Of a DNA stretch of 64,000 nt, positions 40,104 through 48,623 are shown piece by piece. Location: assembly GCA_049516395.1 (NCBI GenBank), contig JBEKTD010000008.1, positions 1 to 64,000 of the forward strand. Reading direction: 5' to 3'. How positions within the stretch are numbered: position 1 is the first letter of the stretch; each line of letters opens with the position of its first letter. The DNA comes from Fen-1362 sp049516395 (GTDB lineage: Bacteria; Planctomycetota; Phycisphaerae; Sedimentisphaerales; Anaerobacaceae). The position numbers and the translations under genes were made by a program. The notes under the pieces are model-generated. The model was not told the DNA's origin. It made no database searches and worked only from the letters and a program-made list of their open reading frames with translations.

Positions 40104-41606
40104 ATGAAAAAAACAGTTTTACTGTTTTCCCTGGCAGTAGTGTGGTTCGTTTATTCCGGCGTCAATACTTTCGCTGGTCAAAAGAAAACCTATGAAGCAG
40201 AAGACGGGAACCTGCTTGACGGCATTTCTCTTGTGGAGGATGTGTCCGCAAGCGGCGGCAAATTCCTCCGAATGGGCAAAACCGGAGCAGTGGTCTTCCG
40301 CGTCGATGTTAACAGCAGCGGAAGATATACAATCGGCATCGGATACCGCTCGCCCAATAAAGACAACGCCCAGCGGATATTAATCAACGGCAAAGAATAC
40401 GCGCCGGAAATCGGTTTCCCCGCAAGCTCAAAATGGGCAGAGATTGAGAAAAACGTGGGACTAAACGCAGGCGCCAACACCATCGAGATCCGTAAATCCT
40501 GGGGAAATATGGATATCGATTACATCACCGTATATGGCCCTATTTTTGAAAGACCTGAAATCTCTCCCGTTACAAACACATTTTACAAAAACAAAACAAC
40601 TTCGGACATATTCATTGAACTGGATAAAAACGGCAACAAGCTCGTTTCAATAACGCAGAAGCTGCAGCAGGTGCCTTTCGAAGAAAAAAGCGTCTCTTAT
40701 ACGCAAGACGCAGAAATGGTCAAAATCCCAAAGGAGTATTTATCAACACTGGAAACGGGCAGGACCGACATATCGTTTAATTTCAGCAATATCGAACCCG
40801 TTAAATTCAAACTTGATGTAAGAGACGCAGAAAGAAAAGCAGAATGGACAATCGTTTCTTTGGACGTGAGCCACGGCGTGTCAGTTTTAATGCTTTTGCC
40901 CACAGGTAAAACTCTCCTTATCGACACGGGCACCGAACAAATGTGCAAAGAACGTGTCATTCCTTTCTTAGACAGGCATAAAATAGCACCGGATTATCTT
41001 TGGATTACGCATTATCACGACGACCACTGCGGCGGCATGGGCCTGATTATGGGAAAATATAAAGGCCTGACCAAAAAGGATTACAAGGATTTCAATACGG
41101 GCGACCAGCTCGAATTCGAAAAAGTGAATGTTACGATTCTGAATTCATATCAGGACGGCATAAACATCGCCGACGAGAACCCCAAATCTCTTTCAATGAG
41201 AATGGAATACAAAGGATTTGTTTATACCCACGGGGGCGATATTTACGGCCAGAATCAGCGTCAAATCCTTCAAAGATACACAAATAACCCGGATTTTCTC
41301 AAAACCCACGTCTATCACGCGAATCATCATTTTCACGGTTCGGTCGATGAAGATTACCTCAAAACAATCGACCCATATCTTTTTATTGTCTCAGCAGACG
41401 AACATGTTTACGGCAGAGGAGCCTATACGCAGCGGGTACAGCGCGATGTTCTTCCGTACTTGAGAAACGAGCACAAACGGCTCATAGAGGATTTGCTTTC
41501 ATTTGAAACAGGACATACTATCATCAGAGTTGCGGACGGCAACAACTGGAATTATGAAACCTATAAGGACATTAACGCGGTAGTACCTTTTTTGAAGAAT
41601 AATTGA
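40104..41606 (+). CDS. Secreted CBM35/6-like plus ComEC-type metallo-beta-lactamase protein
   Basis: A 500-residue exported protein (signal 'TVLLFSLAVVWFVYSGVNTF'). Residues about 29-148 form a CBM6/35-like sandwich ('YEAEDGNLLDGISLVEDVSA', 'RYTIGIGYRSPNKDNAQRIL', 'IDYITVYG'). From about 245 there is a metallo-beta-lactamase fold of ComEC type: 'LPTGKTLLIDTGTEQ', then HYHDDHCGG (HxHxDH) near residue 303, 'TH...GGDIYGQNQ' and 'VYHANHHFHGSVDEDYL'. Family relatives act on DNA or phosphoesters, but a hydrolase tethered to a carbohydrate-binding module inside a mannan locus points to a glycan-linked ester. The activity is unknown. The next gene starts 14 nt after its stop. Confidence 0.82.
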   Translation: MKKTVLLFSLAVVWFVYSGVNTFAGQKKTYEAEDGNLLDGISLVEDVSASGGKFLRMGKTGAVVFRVDVNSSGRYTIGIGYRSPNKDNAQRILINGKEYAPEIGFPASSKWAEIEKNVGLNAGANTIEIRKSWGNMDIDYITVYGPIFERPEISPVTNTFYKNKTTSDIFIELDKNGNKLVSITQKLQQVPFEEKSVSYTQDAEMVKIPKEYLSTLETGRTDISFNFSNIEPVKFKLDVRDAERKAEWTIVSLDVSHGVSVLMLLPTGKTLLIDTGTEQMCKERVIPFLDRHKIAPDYLWITHYHDDHCGGMGLIMGKYKGLTKKDYKDFNTGDQLEFEKVNVTILNSYQDGINIADENPKSLSMRMEYKGFVYTHGGDIYGQNQRQILQRYTNNPDFLKTHVYHANHHFHGSVDEDYLKTIDPYLFIVSADEHVYGRGAYTQRVQRDVLPYLRNEHKRLIEDLLSFETGHTIIRVADGNNWNYETYKDINAVVPFLKNN

Positions 41607-41620
41607 AGGAAACAGGAACG

Positions 41621-42730
41621 ATGAACTTTGATAAACTCGCTTTAATGCTGTTTGTTTGCGCAGCTTCTTTTTCGCTTTGGGCCAATGCAGGAGAACCAAG
41701 TATGCCAAAGAAATCATCCGCAGATGTAAATCAGGCGACAAAAACGAAACCGACGGCCAATGTTGCAAAAAAGCCGGTGACGCCAAACGCTTCCCCGGAA
41801 GCAGTGAAGCTGCTGGAATATCTTTACAGCATTTCGGGCAAACAGACACTTGTCGGCCAGCATTGCGCGCCGCTTGTCGTAACAACACAGCTTCCCTCGA
41901 TTGAAAAATGGACGGGGCATTATCCGGCACTGTGCGGGTTCGATTTCGGCTTCAGCGCACCGGGCACCTGGGACGGAATTAATTTTCGCCAGCAGATTGT
42001 CGATGAGGCGATTCGACGGAGTAACGAGGGATTCATAATAACGATAATGTGGCACGCGGTGCCCCCTACCGAGGAGGAGCCGGTTGACTTCAGGCAGTCA
42101 ATACAGAGCCATATCACAGACGAGCAGTGGCAGAATTTAATCACGCCGGGGACAACGATTAACGAAAAATGGAAATCACAGGTTGACGTGATAGCGTTTT
42201 TCCTCAAGCAGCTTAAATACGCCGATGTGCCGGTTCTGTGGAGACCATATCACGAAATAAACGGTGACTTTTTCTGGTGGAACGGCAAACCCGGCGAAAA
42301 CGGCACAAAGAAACTGTATCGAATGCTGTATGACCGGCTGGTGAATTTCCACAAGCTTAATAACCTGATATGGGTTTATAACTGCAATGAAATAAGGGAA
42401 AATGTAGCCCCTTATGACAGCGTCTATCCTGGTGATGACGTGGTGGATATACTGGCAACGGATGTTTACAGAAACGGTTTCGACCCTAATGACTACAACC
42501 AGCTTCTTGCGCTGGCAGGCGACAAATTGATTGCATTGGGTGAGGTAGGAGCGCCGCCGCCGCCGGAAAAACTACGCGAACAGCCCCGATGGACGTGGTT
42601 TATGGTATGGGGAAATCTCCCCCGTGGAGCGAACCGAGAGGCCTACGACTGTAACGAAACCATTACATGGGAAAAGCTGCCCTGGGTTAAAAACAAGAAT
42701 CCGAAAATCCATTACCCGATTCTGAAATAA
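41621..42730 (+). CDS. GH26 beta-mannanase-like hydrolase
   Basis: A 369-residue secreted enzyme with signal peptide 'ALMLFVCAASFSLWANA' and a Lys/Thr/Pro-rich linker up to residue 55. The GH26 barrel includes 'SGKQTLVGQHCAPLV', 'GFDFGFSAPGTWDGINFRQQ' and 'IIMWHAVPP'-like beta-strand ends. The acid/base is Glu212 in 'LWRPYHEINGDFFWW' and the nucleophile Glu308 in 'IALGEVGAPPPPE'. GH26 enzymes cut beta-1,4-mannan. ATG 41621 is selected because AAGGAAACAGGA lies directly upstream; a TTG at 41603 would overlap the preceding gene. It closes the rightward mannan run. Confidence 0.93.
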   Translation: MNFDKLALMLFVCAASFSLWANAGEPSMPKKSSADVNQATKTKPTANVAKKPVTPNASPEAVKLLEYLYSISGKQTLVGQHCAPLVVTTQLPSIEKWTGHYPALCGFDFGFSAPGTWDGINFRQQIVDEAIRRSNEGFIITIMWHAVPPTEEEPVDFRQSIQSHITDEQWQNLITPGTTINEKWKSQVDVIAFFLKQLKYADVPVLWRPYHEINGDFFWWNGKPGENGTKKLYRMLYDRLVNFHKLNNLIWVYNCNEIRENVAPYDSVYPGDDVVDILATDVYRNGFDPNDYNQLLALAGDKLIALGEVGAPPPPEKLREQPRWTWFMVWGNLPRGANREAYDCNETITWEKLPWVKNKNPKIHYPILK

Positions 42731-42792
42731 ATTGATTACAAAGGCACAAAAGGCCTGAAAAATAACAAAGTTCTGCTGAACCGCCAAATTAT

Positions 42793-45792
42793 ATGAAAAA
42801 AAATGCTTCAACGCCATTTAGCAGCGTAATGACGCTGATTCTGATATGCTTCTTTTTTTCAGGCATGACGGGCCTGATATACGAAGTCCTGTGGACCAGG
42901 ATGATAGTGAAAATTATAGGCGGAGCACCATTCGCAGTCAGTATCATTCTTACGGTTTTTATGGGCGGCCTCGGGCTGGGCAGTTTCCTGGCGGGCAAGA
43001 CAACAGACCGAATTAAGCATCCGCTCAAGCTGGTAAGAATATATGGAATCCTGGAGCTTGCTGTCGGGGTGTATTGTCTGCTTCTACCAATGATACTGAC
43101 GGCTGTTAAGCCAGTTTGTGCGGTAATTTACAACTCGCTTTTCAACCACTTCATGCTTTACAGCTTTTTAACATTTGTCGTATGTAGCGTTCTTCTAATT
43201 TTACCGGTTATATGTATGGGAGCTACCCTGCCTATTTTATGCAGGTTCTACGTCAGCAGGATGTCCCATCTGGCCAGCCATATCGGGCATCTATACGGCC
43301 TGAACACAATCGGAGCAGCAGTCGGCTCTCTTTTATGCGGTTTCTGGCTGATAAATTATCTCGGCATGACAGGAACGTTAGTTTTCGCAGCGGCGATAAA
43401 TTTGGTCGTCGGTCTGGTATCTATCCGGACAAGTTACAAATTAAAAACAGATGATGGGCAAATAAACCAGACCGGAGAAGACACTTTCGAGCAATCCCGG
43501 CAGGATGAAACAGTTTCAATCTATAAAGGCGTCATACCGGCTGCTTTGATAATATTCGCTGTTTCAGGTTTTTGTGCAATGTCTTATGAAGTCATCTGGA
43601 CCAAACTATTAGGATTAATCATCGGACCTACCACGTATTCTTTCACGATTGTTCTTGTTACTTTTATCACGTGCCTTGCGTTGGGGAGTATATTTTTCGG
43701 CTGGCTCGGCGATAAAGCTAAAAAACCAATATGGCTCTTGATATACACACAATTAGCCGCGGTCTTATTGGCGCTGTCCGTCAGCCAGCTTTTAGGCAAC
43801 AGCCAATTCTTTTTTGCCAAGCTGATTTATACATTTCAAAACAGCTTTATTCTTTTAAGCATTTCGAAAGCCGTAATTTTATTCACCTTTATGTTCTTAC
43901 CGACCTTTTTCCTGGGAGCGACATTTCCATTGGTGGGCAAAATTTGCACTCCTTCTCTTTCAAGAGTGGGGAAATCCATAGGATTTGCTTATATGATTAA
44001 CACCATCGGGGCTGTGCTGGGTTCCTTTTGTGCAGGTTTCTTATTATTACCCCTGATGGGAAAGGAAAACAGTTTAAAACTTGTTTTTGTGATTCAGACC
44101 TCAATAACTTTCATCGTTGCCGCATGGTTCATTTGGATTAACAAACAGGATAAGGCAAAATTAGCTTCAGTATTTGTCCCGGCAACGCTGGGAGTAATGC
44201 TGTGCCTGTTCTACCCCAGTTGGAATAGAGAAGCTCTTGCCATGGGCAAATATCACAGGCTACAGGCGATTGGATCCGAGTTTAATAAAAACAGCTGGTT
44301 GAAAGCTCTTTGGAATGGTTCGGATATATTGGCAAAGTATAATCTTGGTAAGGTTGTCTATTATGGAGACGGCATTGCGGGTTTTACCACAGTATTAGAA
44401 ATTCAGGATGAACTTGGCAGAATCGATTATTTCATGGCAATCAGTGGAAAACCAGATGCAGGAACTTCTCAGGATATGCCTACACAAGTATTAATGGCTC
44501 ATTTCCCGCTTATATTTCATCCTAATCCGAAGGCAGTAATGGTGCTTGGACTCGCAAGCGGCATTACCGCCGGAGAAACCCTATGCTATCCTATAGAACG
44601 ATTGGATATTTTGGAAATCAGTAATCAGGTAGTCAAAGCAGACAGTTTTTTTAAGCCGTGGAACGGTAACGTGCTTTCCGACCCGAGAACCGAACTTATT
44701 ATCCAGGACGGCAGAGTTCATCTCCTGCTCACTAATCGCAAATATGATGTAATAATTTCCGAACCTTCCAATTCCTGGATGGCAGGCCTTGCAACATTAT
44801 TCACAAGGGATTTTTTTGAGCTGGCCAAAAACAGATTAAATCAGGATGGAATATTTGCACAATTTATCTACTCTTATCAAATGAATTGGCATTCGTTTTC
44901 AATGGTCCTCAGGACATTCGCGGATGTTTTCCCCAACAGCATTTTAATAAATACATCCGCACAAGATTACCTTCTCATTGGATGCATGGGAGATAATGGC
45001 CTTAAACTTAATAATGCCGAACGAAATTTCAAATTCGCCCAAAAGTCCAAAAATATGACCTTACTTAATCCTAAATCTTTATACGGACTAATTGCAACCG
45101 AAGATATCAGCGGTCTGTGCGGCCCTGGACCTATTAACACCGATGCGTGGCCTCGGCTGGAATATTCCGCCCCCAAAACCATGTTTATCGACGACCCGAT
45201 CATCCAGGAAAATATCTACTCCAAACGAAATTTAAAACCCGACACTATAACAGTCCTCAGAGAAATTTCCCCTGATGTAAATGCGCAACTAGATTTTGCA
45301 GCTTTGGTTTTTTCATTAAATGCTCCGAGAACGGATATGATTAACTTTACCAACGCAACACCTCAACAAATGCAGCGTTATGTGAAATTTGTCACCGATT
45401 ATTGTTCCAGTCGTCAATTCGATTGTTCCATTTTACAGAACGACGCATTAGAAGTAGAATGTCGCTCTATCCAAATAAAAGCAATAGAAGCAAAACTAAA
45501 TACATTGAAAAACAAAGCATCCGCATATTTTACTCTCGGTGACCTTTACAGGGCAAACCAGCTTCCCTCTGATGCCGAAAAAAATTATTACAAAGCCCTC
45601 GAGTTAAAACCAGCCTCTGCATCCTTATATAATAATCTGGCTGTTGCGCTTAGTATGCAGGGCAAACTTAATGAGGCAATTACATATTACAATAAAGCGC
45701 TGCAACTTGACCCTGATATGAAAGGAGCCCGATACAATCTTGACCAGGTGATATCACAACAGAGAGAAGCTTCCTCTGAACCAAACCATTAA
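42793..45792 (+). CDS. MFS-like / spermidine synthase-like / TPR fusion protein, larger paralogue
   Basis: A 999-residue fusion. Residues 1-480 contain about 12-14 membrane spans in two similar halves: each half has the 'FFFSGMTGLIYEVLWTRMIV' or 'FAVSGFCAMSYEVIWTKLLG' motif and a 'GLGLGSFLAGK' or 'LALGSIFFGWLGDK' loop, indicating internal duplication. A polyamine synthase-like Rossmann domain follows at about 575-780 ('VMVLGLASGITAGETL', 'ERLDILEIS', 'LIIQDGRVHLLL', 'IISEPSNSWMAGL'). Residues about 905-985 hold TPRs ('YFTLGDLYRANQLPSDAEKN'). It resembles the shorter gene at 1255-3318 but has double the membrane part. The substrate is unknown. It lies 62 nt after the GH26 gene. Confidence 0.82.
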   Translation: MKKNASTPFSSVMTLILICFFFSGMTGLIYEVLWTRMIVKIIGGAPFAVSIILTVFMGGLGLGSFLAGKTTDRIKHPLKLVRIYGILELAVGVYCLLLPMILTAVKPVCAVIYNSLFNHFMLYSFLTFVVCSVLLILPVICMGATLPILCRFYVSRMSHLASHIGHLYGLNTIGAAVGSLLCGFWLINYLGMTGTLVFAAAINLVVGLVSIRTSYKLKTDDGQINQTGEDTFEQSRQDETVSIYKGVIPAALIIFAVSGFCAMSYEVIWTKLLGLIIGPTTYSFTIVLVTFITCLALGSIFFGWLGDKAKKPIWLLIYTQLAAVLLALSVSQLLGNSQFFFAKLIYTFQNSFILLSISKAVILFTFMFLPTFFLGATFPLVGKICTPSLSRVGKSIGFAYMINTIGAVLGSFCAGFLLLPLMGKENSLKLVFVIQTSITFIVAAWFIWINKQDKAKLASVFVPATLGVMLCLFYPSWNREALAMGKYHRLQAIGSEFNKNSWLKALWNGSDILAKYNLGKVVYYGDGIAGFTTVLEIQDELGRIDYFMAISGKPDAGTSQDMPTQVLMAHFPLIFHPNPKAVMVLGLASGITAGETLCYPIERLDILEISNQVVKADSFFKPWNGNVLSDPRTELIIQDGRVHLLLTNRKYDVIISEPSNSWMAGLATLFTRDFFELAKNRLNQDGIFAQFIYSYQMNWHSFSMVLRTFADVFPNSILINTSAQDYLLIGCMGDNGLKLNNAERNFKFAQKSKNMTLLNPKSLYGLIATEDISGLCGPGPINTDAWPRLEYSAPKTMFIDDPIIQENIYSKRNLKPDTITVLREISPDVNAQLDFAALVFSLNAPRTDMINFTNATPQQMQRYVKFVTDYCSSRQFDCSILQNDALEVECRSIQIKAIEAKLNTLKNKASAYFTLGDLYRANQLPSDAEKNYYKALELKPASASLYNNLAVALSMQGKLNEAITYYNKALQLDPDMKGARYNLDQVISQQREASSEPNH

Positions 45793-45840
45793 ACCTAGCC
45801 AGCGTTGTAACCAAAGGTAATGACAGAACTTTCGACGATG

Positions 45841-46428
45841 TTAGTTAATTACCTGCCAAGACCGACCGCTGACTTTTAACTTCCAACCCCAGACCTCGAC
45901 CTCGGTGAAGGCACACCAGCCGAGGGGTTCATCCTGGACGAGGTCTGTTATACGAAGCCATTCGATTCGGCGAGGAGCAAATTTGAGCTCCTGAGGCATC
46001 GCGGTTTTCTGAAAGGATATTTTTTCTTTCGAGCCGTCGGAAAACTCAATCGTGCCCCCCTTCCAGTAAGCATCGTGCGGGAAATCAGCCCTTATATAAA
46101 TGACAACCTTGTCCGCCTCGACGGGTCGGCCAAAATCTATTTTGAGCCACAGGTCTGTGCGTTTATCCGGCCCCCAGAAGGGAAATTTTGGGCCGTGACC
46201 TCTATTGGCGGTATTGCCGTCGATGACGTTTTTAGCGGCGTAACAGATTTCATTCCTGCATTCGCTGTTGCTTGTAGCGTGCGGATAAGTTACAGCCGGG
46301 CCGCGGATATCGTTTGGGTTTAATGCGATGTTTTTATACTCACCTGTGCGTGATGAGCGTGATGTTCCCGCACAGCCGGCCAGCAATAAAGCCACACACA
46401 TCATCGAATTTAAAATATACCTCTCCAT
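45841..46428 (-). CDS. Lipoprotein with discoidin (F5/8 type C)-like domain
   Basis: A 195-residue exported lipoprotein with lipobox LLLAGC at residues 15-20. The rest is a discoidin-like beta-sandwich: 'KNVIDGNTANRGHGPKFPFW', 'DLWLKIDFGRPVEADKVVIY', 'WKGGTIEFSDGSKEKISFQK' and 'RIEWLRITDLVQ' with a final 'FTEVEVWGW'. Such domains bind sugars or phospholipid head groups. No catalytic domain is attached, so it may serve as a surface sugar-binding protein. It is convergent with the preceding fusion gene and ends the leftward block with the helicase tail 27 nt upstream. Confidence 0.82.
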   Translation of the reverse strand: MERYILNSMMCVALLLAGCAGTSRSSRTGEYKNIALNPNDIRGPAVTYPHATSNSECRNEICYAAKNVIDGNTANRGHGPKFPFWGPDKRTDLWLKIDFGRPVEADKVVIYIRADFPHDAYWKGGTIEFSDGSKEKISFQKTAMPQELKFAPRRIEWLRITDLVQDEPLGWCAFTEVEVWGWKLKVSGRSWQVIN

Positions 46429-46454
46429 TGTACCTCCGGCAATTGTTGAACCAG

Positions 46455-46661
46455 CTATAGTTTCACGAGTTTGGCATATTTGAGCATCAGGGCTTTTGTA
46501 TGGCCGGCATTGAAAGCGATTGTAATAACCGAGTTATCGCCCATATCCGCAAATTCCTTAACAGTGCCTATACCAAATTTTTTGTGGACGACAATATCGC
46601 CGGGATTAAAAAGAGACGATGATTGATTATTGATAATTGATGATTGATGATTTGAAATTGT
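46455..46661 (-). pseudogene. Detached C-terminal domain of UvrD/PcrA helicase after an in-frame TAG
   Basis: Reading on through the amber codon (46662-46664) in the same frame gives 68 further residues to TAG 46455. First comes a low-complexity linker (TISNHQSSIINNQSS) encoded by the dispersed repeat. Then 'LFNPGDIVVHKKFGIGTVKE', 'NSVITIAFNAGHTKALMLKY' and 'AKLVKL' follow. This is the well-known PcrA/UvrD C-terminal Tudor-like domain, which contacts RNA polymerase. Adding it to the 653-residue core gives about 722, the normal family length. No start codon with a ribosome site is seen for separate translation. It is either a nonsense mutation, a read-through site or a base error. Confidence 0.82.
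46622..46641. repeat. Dispersed AT-rich repeat, copy 2
   Basis: The same 20-mer as at 1156-1175, followed by more GATTGATGATT units up to about 46655. On the minus strand it encodes the Gln/Ser/Asn linker between the helicase stop codon and its orphaned C-terminal domain. Confidence 0.7.
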
Positions 46662-48623
46662 CTATTCCAAATAACTGGTATCGTTCCTTTGAGAGGATTC
46701 AGAAAATGCAAGACCAAGCTCAAAGAGGAATTGCGATGGTATGGTGCGGAGGGTCTGGCCCCTGATTTTGCGGTATTTAGCGAAGCTGATATAGAGGTTG
46801 GTTTTTGCGCGTGTTATGCCGACGAAGAAGAGACGGCGTTCCTCTTCGGTTTCGTCGTCGTTATCGGCGCTTCTTTCGTGCGGCAGCAGACCTTCTTCGA
46901 CGCCTACGATGAAAACGGTACCGAATTCGAGACCTTTCGCGGAGTGCAGCGTCATAAGCGCAACGCGTTCAACCGAGACATTATACGCGTCGGCATCGCT
47001 GAACAACGCGATTTGCTGGAGATAATCGACCAGCGAAGGCGTTTCGGTTTGCTTATCATATACGGCGGCTGCGCTGATAAGCTCCTCGATATTTGCGGCG
47101 GCGTCTTTGCCCTCCGCGCCTTCGGCAATCAATGATTTTTCAAGTCCCGAATCGGTGAAGACACGCTCGACCATTTCCGCGACTGAACCGGAATCGTTCT
47201 TTCGAAAGCCCTCAATCATATTAAGGAACGCGGTAAGTTTACCGGCAGTGGGCTGCGGGATATTCGATATCTGCGAAACGGTCTTAATTGCCTCATATAA
47301 GCCGATATTGCAACGGGAGGCAAAGTCCTGAACCTTGTCGATTGTTGTTTTGCCTATGCCACGGGCGGGGGTGTTGATGATTCGCAGAAGCGCTACTTTG
47401 TCGGCGGGATTAACGATGACCTTCAAATAAGCGAGAATATCGCGGACTTCCTTTCGATTATAGAACTCGACGCCTCGAACTATTTGATACGGTATTTTGC
47501 TTCTTATGAAGGCCTCTTCGATTGCCCGGCTCTGGGCATTGACACGATAGAAAATGGCGATATTGGAAAGAGATACGCCATGGTCAACCAACTGCCTGAT
47601 ATTTTCCGCAACTCCGATGGCCTCCTCGACTTCATCCTCATACGGCTCAATAATAACTTTGCCCGCAGGCGGTCTTGTCGCGATTAGTCGTTTTTCCTTT
47701 CGGCTCTGGTTATTAGCGATGAGCCGGTCGGCAACTTCAAGGATTGCCGGAGCGGAGCGAAAATTCTCTTCGAGACGGACAACCACAGCATTGGGCCAGT
47801 CACGTTCAAAATCGAGGATATTGCGAATATCGGCTCCTCGCCAGCGGTAGATTGACTGGTCTGGGTCGCCCGTCACACAGATATTGTTGTGCGAGGAGGC
47901 AAGCGCCTTTGCGATTCGATACTGCGCGTGGTTTGTATCCTGGTATTCATCGATGAGAAGATATTTATATCGATTGCCAAGCTCCTCGCGAACAGCGGGA
48001 TTGCTTTCGAGCAGAAAGGCCGCTTTCATAAGCAAATCATCGAAGTCAACGGCATTGAGGTCCTTGAGAATTTGTTGATAGCGGGAATAGATTTTCGAAA
48101 GCGTCTTCAAGGAAAAATCGTACGCCTCCTTTTCAAAGGCATCTGCGTCGATAAGCTTATTTTTCAAAGCAGAAATCGCGTCAAGTATTCGCGCGGGCGA
48201 AAAATCAGTGGTATTGAGATTGCAGTCGACGATTGCCTGCTTTATACATTTGGACTGGTCGGAATCGTCGTATATGCTGAAGTTTGGGGTGATGCCGGCA
48301 GTTTCGGAATATCTGCGTAGAATGCGAACGCACAGGGAGTGAAAGGTGCTGATATGCGCGCCTGCGGACGCAGCGAATCTAAATGCCCGCTGGCGCATTT
48401 CTTCGGCGGCCTTGTTGGTAAAAGTGATGGCGCAGATATTATAAGCGGGAACACCTGAACTGACGAGCGCGGCAATGCGGCAGGTTATTACGCGGGTCTT
48501 ACCGCTGCCAGGCCCCGCGATGACAAGTAAGGGGCCGTCGCGGTGAAATACGGCCTTTTGCTGGGAGGCGGTCAGCTGGGAAGTGAAGTCGTCATCGTGT
48601 TTATCAGGCGAAGGGAATATCAT
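46662..48623 (-). CDS. UvrD/PcrA-type ATP-dependent DNA helicase, truncated at in-frame TAG
   Basis: A 653-residue superfamily 1 3'-5' helicase for nucleotide excision and mismatch repair or replication conflicts. Motif I 'VIAGPGSGKTRVITCRIAAL' is near residue 35, motif Ia 'AITFTNKAAEEM', motif II 'LLIDEYQDTNHAQY' near 215, motif III 'CVTGDPDQSIYRWRGAD', motif IV 'RLEENFRS', motif V 'MTLHSAKGLEFGTVFIVG' and motif VI 'EERRLFFVGITRAKTNLYI'. All helicase motifs are present. The stop falls 15 residues after 'TIPSQFLFEL', just before the C-terminal RNA polymerase-binding domain that continues in frame downstream. Its ATG overlaps the previous stop (ATGA, 48620-48623). Confidence 0.93.
   Translation of the reverse strand: MIFPSPDKHDDDFTSQLTASQQKAVFHRDGPLLVIAGPGSGKTRVITCRIAALVSSGVPAYNICAITFTNKAAEEMRQRAFRFAASAGAHISTFHSLCVRILRRYSETAGITPNFSIYDDSDQSKCIKQAIVDCNLNTTDFSPARILDAISALKNKLIDADAFEKEAYDFSLKTLSKIYSRYQQILKDLNAVDFDDLLMKAAFLLESNPAVREELGNRYKYLLIDEYQDTNHAQYRIAKALASSHNNICVTGDPDQSIYRWRGADIRNILDFERDWPNAVVVRLEENFRSAPAILEVADRLIANNQSRKEKRLIATRPPAGKVIIEPYEDEVEEAIGVAENIRQLVDHGVSLSNIAIFYRVNAQSRAIEEAFIRSKIPYQIVRGVEFYNRKEVRDILAYLKVIVNPADKVALLRIINTPARGIGKTTIDKVQDFASRCNIGLYEAIKTVSQISNIPQPTAGKLTAFLNMIEGFRKNDSGSVAEMVERVFTDSGLEKSLIAEGAEGKDAAANIEELISAAAVYDKQTETPSLVDYLQQIALFSDADAYNVSVERVALMTLHSAKGLEFGTVFIVGVEEGLLPHERSADNDDETEEERRLFFVGITRAKTNLYISFAKYRKIRGQTLRTIPSQFLFELGLAFSESSQRNDTSYLE

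Noticed and set aside
46440..46680. Frameshift as cause of the split helicase
   Set aside because: Codon-by-codon reading shows the tail is in the same frame as the core; only one TAG separates them.
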